A stretch of DNA of 58,231 nt. It comes from Eubacterium sp. CAG:252 (GTDB taxonomy: Bacteria > Bacillota > Clostridia > Lachnospirales > Lachnospiraceae). Position 1 is the stretch's first letter; each line of letters opens with the position of its first letter. The stretch lies in the NCBI GenBank assembly GCA_000436535.1, contig FR886316.1, forward strand, positions 1 to 58,231, in the 5' to 3' direction. Below are positions 51,770 to 58,231 of the stretch, piece by piece. The notes beneath the pieces were generated by a model. It saw nothing but the letters and a program-made list of their open reading frames with translations. It was not told the origin of the DNA and did not search any database. The position numbers and the translations under genes are program-made.

Positions 51770-51805
51770 GAAAAATAAAAATCTGCCGGCAAAATAACCG
51801 GCAGA
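51770..51805 (-). terminator. Terminator downstream of the OPT transporter gene
   Basis: TCTGCCGG (51782-51789) and CCGGCAGA (51798-51805) pair perfectly around 8 nt. On the minus strand the stem is followed by TTTTTATTTTT. It separates the OPT gene from the PqqD-like and PepD genes. Confidence 0.92.
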
Positions 51806-51826
51806 CTCATTATAACATATTATTTA

Positions 51827-53734
51827 TTATTTTGTCTTCTTTTCTTTTTTGTTAATAAATGCTACTAATGTTGCAACAAGACCTGCAAAGAATACAAGTC
51901 CTCCGATATTACCAAGATTGATAATCTTTGATATATTAATAGCATCGCCAAGAGTAGCTGCTCCAACAGGAATAATAGCAAATACAGCTAAAAGAATACC
52001 AACCAGTCCTTCACCGGCAATAAGACCAGATGAATAAAGTATTCCCTGATTAACCTTAGTCTTACGCTCTTCTTCTGTAATACCCTTCTTCTTATCAAAG
52101 TAAAGTCTTACAAGTCCACCAACCATAATAGGTGTGCTTAAATAGATTGGAAGGTAAAGACCTACTGCAAATGGAAGTACAGGTATCTGAAGAATCTCAA
52201 CAACTATTGCTATTGCAACTCCTGCAAATACAAGTGACCATGGAAGGCTGTTACCCATAACACCTTCAACAACCATCTTCATAAGAGTTGCCTGTGGTGC
52301 TGGTAATTCTGTTGAACCATAGCCCCATGCTGCATTAAGTAAATAAAGTACTCCACCAACTGTAATAGCTGATACAGCTACACCAATAAGTTCACCTGCC
52401 TGCTGCTTGTAAGGTGTTGCACCTACTATATAGCCTGTCTTTAAATCCTGTGATGTATCTCCGGCTATAGCTGCAATTATACATATTACAGAACCAATAC
52501 TAATAGCAGCAATCATACCCTTCATTCCAACAGTACCTGTTGCTTTAAGAATCGCTGATGAAATAAGAAGTGTCGCAATAGCCATACCTGATACAGGGTT
52601 ATTGGAACTACCTACTAATCCAACCATACGAGATGATACTGTTGCAAAAAAGAATCCAAATATGATAATGATAATTGCACTAAGAAGATTTACTGGAATA
52701 GCTGGGATTAACCACATAATAATAGCAAGTACTCCGATTCCTAATACAACAAACATCATAGGAATATCCTTAGTTAATCTTGATTCTACTCCATCTGCCT
52801 TCTTACCATATCCTTTAATTGCCTGCTTAAATGTCCTTACAATAAGTGGTAATGACTTAATTAAGCTTAAAATACCACCTGCTGCAACTGCACCTGCTCC
52901 AATATAACGTACATAATTAGACCATATCTGTGATGGATTCATCTGTGAAACTGGAATAAGTGCTGGACCAATGATATTATCTCCACCGAATAATGCGATT
53001 AATGGCATAATCATAAACCATGCAACAGAACCACCTGCAAGAAGGTATGATGATACCTTAGGTCCACATATATAACCAACACCTAAAAGTGCAGGTAACA
53101 CATCTGCACCTACTGCTGAACCCTTATATGGCTTAATTGTAAAATCAACCTCACTTGGGAACACCTTAAGTCCGTCTGCTATAAACTTATAAACAGCAGC
53201 AATACCAAGACCTGCAAATACTGTACCTGCCTTAGCACCACCTTCTTCACCTGCAACTAATACCTCAGCACATGCCTGTCCTTCTGGATAAGGTAACACA
53301 CCGTGCTCCTGTACAATCAATGCACTACGAAGTGGTATCATGAATAATACTCCAAGGAAACCACCGATTAATGCAATAAGCGCTATCTCAACTAAAGAAG
53401 GCATCGCTGTACCTTCCTCCTGCGCCCACATAAATAATGCTGGAAGTGTAAATATAGCACCTGCTGCAACTGATTCACCAGCAGAACCAATAGTCTGGAC
53501 CATGTTATTCTCTAATATGGAATCTCTTCTTAATATAAAGCGGATAATTCCCATTGAGATAACCGCTGCTGGTATAGATGCTGAAACAGTCATACCAACT
53601 CTAAGTCCTAAATATGCGTTAGCACCGCCAAATAATATAGCCAATAAAGCACCTATAATAACAGATGTAACTGTTAACTCAGGCATAACCTTATCAGCCG
53701 GAATATAAGGCTTGAACTCTTTCTTTTCGTTCAT
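51827..53734 (-). CDS. OPT-family oligopeptide transporter
   Basis: A 635-aa membrane protein of the OPT superfamily with about 15 membrane helices. It begins MNEKKEFKPYIPADKVMPEL; the longer reading frame adds 14 unsupported residues. Visible signatures include GGANAYLGLRVGMTVSASIP, VLPYPEGQACAEVL (the family's P-x-G-x-A region) and GDTSQDLKTGYIVGATPYKQ. Substrates are probably small peptides, although some bacterial members carry metal-chelates. PepD downstream could cleave the imported peptides. Confidence 0.92.
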   Translation of the reverse strand: MNEKKEFKPYIPADKVMPELTVTSVIIGALLAILFGGANAYLGLRVGMTVSASIPAAVISMGIIRFILRRDSILENNMVQTIGSAGESVAAGAIFTLPALFMWAQEEGTAMPSLVEIALIALIGGFLGVLFMIPLRSALIVQEHGVLPYPEGQACAEVLVAGEEGGAKAGTVFAGLGIAAVYKFIADGLKVFPSEVDFTIKPYKGSAVGADVLPALLGVGYICGPKVSSYLLAGGSVAWFMIMPLIALFGGDNIIGPALIPVSQMNPSQIWSNYVRYIGAGAVAAGGILSLIKSLPLIVRTFKQAIKGYGKKADGVESRLTKDIPMMFVVLGIGVLAIIMWLIPAIPVNLLSAIIIIIFGFFFATVSSRMVGLVGSSNNPVSGMAIATLLISSAILKATGTVGMKGMIAAISIGSVICIIAAIAGDTSQDLKTGYIVGATPYKQQAGELIGVAVSAITVGGVLYLLNAAWGYGSTELPAPQATLMKMVVEGVMGNSLPWSLVFAGVAIAIVVEILQIPVLPFAVGLYLPIYLSTPIMVGGLVRLYFDKKKGITEEERKTKVNQGILYSSGLIAGEGLVGILLAVFAIIPVGAATLGDAINISKIINLGNIGGLVFFAGLVATLVAFINKKEKKTK

Positions 53735-53905
53735 ACTCTTTCTCTCTTTCTTAATATTCTTATGCAAAAAGCACACATAACATAATATTATTAAAAAAAT
53801 ATAAAAATGTCAAATGTTTTCATGATCTGTCTTATTCTCATTCTTTTAGTTTGTTTAACATTGTATGCATAACTAATTCAATATTGCCTGTAAACATGCT
53901 TTCTG

Positions 53906-54322
53906 CTACCATGCCATTACATATTCTTTTTCTCCAGTAGCTTCATCTAAACCACTATTCTTAACTTCAAATCCTTCTCTTTGATAAAAAGATATTGCCC
54001 GTGTATTTTTTTGATATACATTCAAAAACAATTTGCTCCGTTTATCTTTTGCATAATTCAACAAAGCTTTACCTATACCAAGTGATTGCATTTCATCAGA
54101 AACAAAAATACCCTCAATATATTCATCGTTTAACCCTATAAAACCAAGTATTTCTTGATTATCCTCGTAGACATAGACAGTTGCCTGTAATAACAATTCT
54201 TTTACTAATTCAAAATTGCTTTTCCAATATTGCGCAGATATAAAATAATGTGCTGTTATATTAGTATCCAGCCATATATTTGCAACTCTATTTATATCTG
54301 CTTTTCGTAATTCTATAATCAT
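53906..54322 (-). CDS. GNAT-family N-acetyltransferase (YiaC-like)
   Basis: A 138-aa cytoplasmic enzyme. The acetyl-CoA-binding loop is EMQSLGIGKALLNYAKDK (Q/R-x-x-G-x-G/A, about 76-93). N-terminal IWLDTNITAHYFISAQYWKS and C-terminal YQKNTRAISFYQREGFEVKN place it near YiaC and similar acetyltransferases, some of which act on lysine residues of proteins. The acceptor is not known. No operon partner is clear. Confidence 0.88.
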   Translation of the reverse strand: MIIELRKADINRVANIWLDTNITAHYFISAQYWKSNFELVKELLLQATVYVYEDNQEILGFIGLNDEYIEGIFVSDEMQSLGIGKALLNYAKDKRSKLFLNVYQKNTRAISFYQREGFEVKNSGLDEATGEKEYVMAW

Positions 54323-54385
54323 AATGATAGTTCTCCTATAAATACCGATTGAGATTCCAACGAATGTTTCTAAACATAATGCTGC

Positions 54386-55288
54386 TTATCGTCTGCCTTT
54401 ACCCTCTGGCAGCAATATAACTAAATAATAAATAATTCCAAATACAGCTATACTTCCCATCATAATGCCAATCATCTGATTTACACTTACCACATTTCCA
54501 TGAAATACCGGATTGCAATCAAGAGTGTCTCTTATTGCTTCAACCATTTCATCTGGAAAATTTTTTCTCTCCATCTCCTTAAAAACTCCATGAAGCATAT
54601 GATTCTTAATCAATGAAGTGGCATATGTACTCGGAAGATAAGACAGTGCCTTCTGAAGACCTGAACTAAAATTTGAAATCGGCATATAAGCACCACATAT
54701 AAAACCATATCCTGCGCTGACAATTGTACCCACAGCTGAAAGCTGTCCCTGTGTTGTCAACGGGAAGCTAATGGTACTTGAAAGTGTACTTCCAAACAGA
54801 ACGAGCAATATCATATCAAATAAAACCCATAATACGTCTGCTGTATTCATATACCATCCCATTTTAAATAGATATCCCAGACATAATACAAACGCAAGTC
54901 CATTAACCATCAATGAATTAGCTACTGTTGAAAGAAAATATCCTAAATAAATTTTTCCCCTGCTGACAGGCGAAACATTAAAATCCTTCCTTGTTCCATT
55001 TGCCCTATCCTGCACCATAGTCAGATTCACACAGAATGTTACAGTAATACAGCTTACTGCCATAAGTGATGCCGTCAGCTGTGCTGCCACAGTTCCATTA
55101 ATGAGCTTATCCGAAATCGTTATCATATCCGGAATCGAAGCTGTAAAAGAATCTCTGAAAACCTTTGCAAGAAATGTAGCGTACAGAACAATCAGAATGA
55201 CGGGTGTGATCATTGATGTAAACAACATACCTTTATCTTTAAAAAACAGTTTCCTGTTCCTGTTCATTAATGCCAATACTGTTCTCAT
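54386..55288 (-). CDS. ABC-2 type transporter permease (DrrB-like)
   Basis: A 300-aa membrane protein with six helices (for example MLFTSMITPVILIVLYATFL; AQLTASLMAVSCITVTFCVN; IMMGSIAVFGIIYYLVILLP). The motif DFNVSPVSRGKIYLGYFLST corresponds to the coupling region of ABC-2 permeases. Its ATG shares a base with the stop of the ATPase gene, so both are translated together. The pair probably exports a drug, lipid or polymer; the substrate cannot be read. Confidence 0.9.
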   Translation of the reverse strand: MRTVLALMNRNRKLFFKDKGMLFTSMITPVILIVLYATFLAKVFRDSFTASIPDMITISDKLINGTVAAQLTASLMAVSCITVTFCVNLTMVQDRANGTRKDFNVSPVSRGKIYLGYFLSTVANSLMVNGLAFVLCLGYLFKMGWYMNTADVLWVLFDMILLVLFGSTLSSTISFPLTTQGQLSAVGTIVSAGYGFICGAYMPISNFSSGLQKALSYLPSTYATSLIKNHMLHGVFKEMERKNFPDEMVEAIRDTLDCNPVFHGNVVSVNQMIGIMMGSIAVFGIIYYLVILLPEGKGRR

Positions 55289-56199
55289 CAGCGTTCACCT
55301 CCTAGCTTTTTTCCTGTAACTGCAAGAAATACATCATCCATACCGCCCTTTACTACCTCATAATCCGTGAATAGGTCCTGATGTTCTACAATAAGCTCCG
55401 TTGCTTCCTTCGTATTTCTTACTTTTATCTGATATCCGTCACGTATTTTTTTATATTCTCTGTTCAACGACTTTATTTCATCTTCAGAAACACCATAAAC
55501 TGACACGATATCCTGTACATAATCATTTTTAAGTTCAAATGGTGTACCCTGCGCTGCGATACTTCCTTTGTCAAGAATCACAACATAACTGGCATTAGCA
55601 GCCTCTTCCATATAATGTGTGGTTAGAAATACTGTCATATTTTCGGTTTTCTGAAGTGTCTCTATAACATTCCAGATTAATTGCCTTGTCTGAGGATCAA
55701 GTCCTGTTGTAGGCTCGTCAAGAATCAAAATTTCCGGTCTGTGCAATAATGCACGGGCAATATCAATCCTTCTTCTCTGACCGCCCGACAGCTTACCTAC
55801 CGGTCTGTTTAAAAACTCGTCAAAATCCAGAATCTCGACAAGCTCCTGTAATCTCTTATCAAAGGCATTTCCAGTAATGCCGTACAAAGCAGCTCTGCTC
55901 TTCAGGTTCTCTTTCACTGTAAGCGGTTTATCAAGTACGCTATCCTGAAACACAACACCAAGCATCCTTTTTGTCTGTGCGCCGGCTTTGTCAGTTTCTA
56001 TTCCGTTTACCTGAACAGTTCCGCTGTCTTTTTTCAGTAATCCGCAGAGAATGGAAATAGTTGTACTTTTCCCCGCACCATTTACTCCAAGAAACGCAAA
56101 CAATTCTCCTTTTTTCACACGAAAGCTCAAATCATTTACTGCTTTTACTTCGCCAAAGCTTTTATTCAGATGGCTGATTTTAATTATATCTGATCCCAT
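55288..56199 (-). CDS. ABC transporter ATP-binding protein (DrrA-like)
   Basis: A 303-aa ATPase. Start ATG 56199 follows AAGGAGA; the longer frame begins before it. Walker A GVNGAGKSTTISIL (about 37-50), Q-loop VVFQDSVLDK, signature LSGGQRRRIDIARALLHRPE and Walker B ILILDEPTTGLDPQTRQLI, then LTTHYMEEA. A C-terminal 90-residue extension with AxGTP and EVVKGGMDDVFLAVTGK resembles that of DrrA-type exporters. It pairs with the permease downstream. Confidence 0.94.
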   Translation of the reverse strand: MGSDIIKISHLNKSFGEVKAVNDLSFRVKKGELFAFLGVNGAGKSTTISILCGLLKKDSGTVQVNGIETDKAGAQTKRMLGVVFQDSVLDKPLTVKENLKSRAALYGITGNAFDKRLQELVEILDFDEFLNRPVGKLSGGQRRRIDIARALLHRPEILILDEPTTGLDPQTRQLIWNVIETLQKTENMTVFLTTHYMEEAANASYVVILDKGSIAAQGTPFELKNDYVQDIVSVYGVSEDEIKSLNREYKKIRDGYQIKVRNTKEATELIVEHQDLFTDYEVVKGGMDDVFLAVTGKKLGGER

Positions 56200-56219
56200 A
56201 TCTTCTCCTTTTTGTTTCA

Positions 56220-56727
56220 TCTTTCCTTAAATGCTACAGTATATGTTGGATTTACCTTTCACAAATTTTGCCCTAAAATATACCAATGCAATGCCTATAA
56301 AGTTATCCTTCACGTCTGAAACTTTTTAAATCATTATTCGAACAAGTCGATCAACTCTTTTTCTTTATCATACAACATTCTCCTCATAAAAACCACTTAA
56401 GCTTTCCACATGTTTTTCGTCATTATAGAACCCCAAAAATGGCAACTCCTTTTTTCTGTAACCACAGGTACTCCAACACTGATATAAACAGATTTACACC
56501 CACAAAACAGCTCATATATCCACAAAAACATCAGTTATATAAGGATCAAGCATAAATAGTTCCCTTTCATCCATTCTCCTTTTTCCTTCTGTGCTCTTCA
56601 ATCCTTCGATTTATCTTATCTGCCTCCTCTTTTTCCAGATACCATTTCACAAGGTATGAAGCCTTATGTACTCAAGAGTAACCCCCTCTTCCTCTGGACT
56701 ATTTACAAGTTTTTCCGTTACTCTCAT
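56220..56727 (-). pseudogene. Decayed small genes downstream of the second chemoreceptor
   Basis: An ATG at 56727 overlaps the chemoreceptor stop (ATGA) and reads MRVTEKLVNSPEEEGVTLEY, stopping after 26 codons. In another frame, YLVKWYLEKEEADKINRRIE continues to EEHRRKKENG and ends at ATGGATGA, which starts MDERELFMLDPYITDVFVDI, also cut short. Further downstream only broken frames follow. This looks like one or two small genes lost by frameshifts, once coupled to the chemoreceptor. The families are not recognised. The rest of this 500-nt stretch shows nothing else. Confidence 0.5.
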
Positions 56728-58226
56728 GCATCTTTCCTTTCCGGTTCCATAGCTAACGTCCTTATTCTCACAACCATATCTTCTATAGCCTGTGCACCTG
56801 CACTATTTTCCTGTGTTGCTGCGGTTACATGTTCAATTGCCTGATAATTGCTTTTTGTATTGATATTTACCTGCTCCATGGATGATGCTACTTCACTGCT
56901 ATGAATCCTTATATCTTCTACTGTCTTATCCATTTCCATAATCTGTCTGGTCATCTGCTCATTCGATAAAGTTATCATAGAGGTAGAATCACCGACTTTC
57001 TGAATGCTGCACATTCCCGTTTCTGTGAGTTTTACGCTCTGTTCCATAACATATACTGCACCATCTGTGTTTTTTACAGATTCTGTTACAATTCTTCCGA
57101 TATCATCCACTGCTCTTTTGGTCTGCTCTGCAAGTTTCTGGATTTCCACAGCAACTACAGCAAATCCTTTTCCATGTTCGCCGGCTCTGGCTGCTTCAAT
57201 CGTTGCATTAAGCGCAAGGATGTTAGTCCGCTGTGAGATTTCGGATATTGTCCTGGTTATTCCAAGAATTTCTTTTGATTCTTCACCCAGTCTGCATATA
57301 ATTTTTTTGCACTCATTTGTGCTCATATGAATCTGTTGCATACTGCCTGTTGCATGATCCATATTGCTCTGATTGTCTTTTGACAATTCATTCACTTTTC
57401 TTGCAAGCCCGGAAACCTTAACATTGATAGAAGCAAGCTCCTCTAATCTTGCATTAATATCCTGCGTACGTTCATTAGCACTTGTAATTTCTTTTGTATT
57501 ACTGCTAAAGCTTTCCAATACATTTCCGGTTTCTCTAACAATCTGCTCATTGGATTTTGTTGAACTTTCCGTTATTTCAGATAACTCCTGTACCATGTCC
57601 ATAAGCGCTCTGGACGTTTCCTGCGATTTTTTATGCATTGCCTTTATATTCTGCATCATCTGTTCCTGCTCCTCTGCATTCATCAGATTTGACAGCATGC
57701 CGGCTGTTCGTTCACAAAGCATTGTAAATATAGCTGCTATTGCAATTAACACCATTGCCCTTGGTAGAATTCCATACACAATTAATTTATAGAATGTTGT
57801 AAAATTCTTATCCTGTAAAATTGCAAATGCATAACAGATAATCTGCCCCACCGATACTCCTATTACAGACAATATAGTAGTCAAAACATTGATTCTCTTA
57901 GAAAAGTACAAGCTGCCTATCGCTATTGCATAGATATATAAAAGTACTGCATGATATCCCAAAGTTGATGTGACAATGGTTACAAATATCACAGCACAGA
58001 CTGTCAGCACATATTTGACATATACACCATCTAATTTTGCAATATTAACAATGATTGTAGGAACCCACAACAAGATTGATCCCAATACATATGCAATTGC
58101 CATTATTTTCATATCTACAACAAAAATCCCCAATACATTTAAAAGAAAAACAACCGAAAAAATCAAGAATGTAATTCTCATAACCTTAGCAACCGATTTA
58201 TTCGCCTGCTTTTCATTCTCTACCAA
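56724..58226 (-). CDS. Methyl-accepting chemotaxis-type protein with multi-pass membrane sensor (5' end at window edge)
   Basis: At least 500 aa. The frame remains open to the window edge, and the TTG at 58226 is only a nominal start. Six membrane helices fill residues of about 14-190, without a large extracellular domain or recognisable HAMP. The cytoplasmic part is a signalling coiled coil with the tip ISQRTNILALNATIEAARAG then EHGKGFAVVAVEIQKLAEQT. It would sense a membrane or intracellular signal and talk to CheA/CheW or act on another output. The end LAMEPERKDA lacks a CheR-docking pentapeptide. Confidence 0.88.
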   Translation of the reverse strand: MVENEKQANKSVAKVMRITFLIFSVVFLLNVLGIFVVDMKIMAIAYVLGSILLWVPTIIVNIAKLDGVYVKYVLTVCAVIFVTIVTSTLGYHAVLLYIYAIAIGSLYFSKRINVLTTILSVIGVSVGQIICYAFAILQDKNFTTFYKLIVYGILPRAMVLIAIAAIFTMLCERTAGMLSNLMNAEEQEQMMQNIKAMHKKSQETSRALMDMVQELSEITESSTKSNEQIVRETGNVLESFSSNTKEITSANERTQDINARLEELASINVKVSGLARKVNELSKDNQSNMDHATGSMQQIHMSTNECKKIICRLGEESKEILGITRTISEISQRTNILALNATIEAARAGEHGKGFAVVAVEIQKLAEQTKRAVDDIGRIVTESVKNTDGAVYVMEQSVKLTETGMCSIQKVGDSTSMITLSNEQMTRQIMEMDKTVEDIRIHSSEVASSMEQVNINTKSNYQAIEHVTAATQENSAGAQAIEDMVVRIRTLAMEPERKDA

Positions 58227-58231
58227 AACTC

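Noticed and set aside
1..58231. CRISPR arrays, tRNA and rRNA genes
   Set aside because: No regularly spaced identical repeats with unique spacers and no tRNA cloverleaf or rRNA signatures were found by reading; the GCTACA repeats are too short and too few for CRISPR.

Overview
The window looks like a chromosomal segment from a low-GC, gut-type Clostridia, most likely a Lachnospiraceae member of the Lachnospira/Eubacterium eligens kind. This is inferred from AT-rich intergenic DNA, strong AGGAGG-type ribosome binding sites, T-box and TPP riboswitches, a BceAB-type peptide-sensing module, a SipW/TasA-type export locus and a pectin/hexuronate-type reductase. No rRNA, tRNA, CRISPR array, intact transposase or prophage was seen. 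Most genes lie on the minus strand.

Layout. 0.1-2.2 kb: an FGGY sugar kinase followed by an internally deleted GGDEF/EAL gene remnant. 2.3-7.5 kb: a DUF3737 beta-helix protein, an exported flavodoxin-fold protein, a lipoprotein cell-wall amidase with a small upstream partner, and a Lon-like AAA ATPase without a protease domain. 7.6-10.7 kb: a chemoreceptor paired with an orphan sugar-binding lipoprotein. 10.9-13.6 kb: a decayed Rpn-type gene and uracil salvage (upp, uraA). 13.8-18.4 kb: an LCP cell-wall ligase, a PilZ protein, a diguanylate cyclase and a YqeY protein. 18.6-27.3 kb: an eight-gene surface-fibre locus. 27.5-32.4 kb: a secreted nuclease, a DHFR-like protein, endonuclease IV and two HD-GYP proteins. 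32.8-34.0 kb: a small conserved protein and a mannonate/fructuronate-type reductase. 34.2-39.8 kb: a WYL-regulated operon of unknown function (metal-motif membrane protein, YkgJ-like protein, glycine-zipper protein) beside an Xre regulator and an Era-like GTPase. 39.9-44.8 kb: an aminotransferase and trpD under a tryptophan T-box, a NifX-FKBP fusion, and thiD under a TPP riboswitch. 44.9-49.8 kb: a Bce-type ABC transporter with its two-component system. 49.8-53.7 kb: peptidase PepD, an orphan PqqD-like protein and an OPT transporter. 53.9-58.2 kb: an acetyltransferase, a DrrAB-like ABC exporter, a decayed small-gene region and a second chemoreceptor that reaches the window edge.

How the genes work together. 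Surface and motility signalling dominates. Two chemoreceptors, a PilZ protein, a GGDEF enzyme, an intact and a degenerate HD-GYP protein and a GGDEF/EAL remnant sit around the fibre locus. That locus carries its own SipW-type peptidase, three or four TasA/camelysin-like subunits, a fibro-slime adhesin and an embedded BTAD-type regulator. Upstream of it, a perfect 10-bp direct repeat with an 11-bp period lies next to a -10-like hexamer, the operator layout known for SARP/BTAD regulators. This locus and the WYL operon at 34.2-38.0 kb are the best candidates for poorly described systems. A 138-bp MITE-like repeat is present in two inverted copies, and several intergenic regions carry nested double hairpins.
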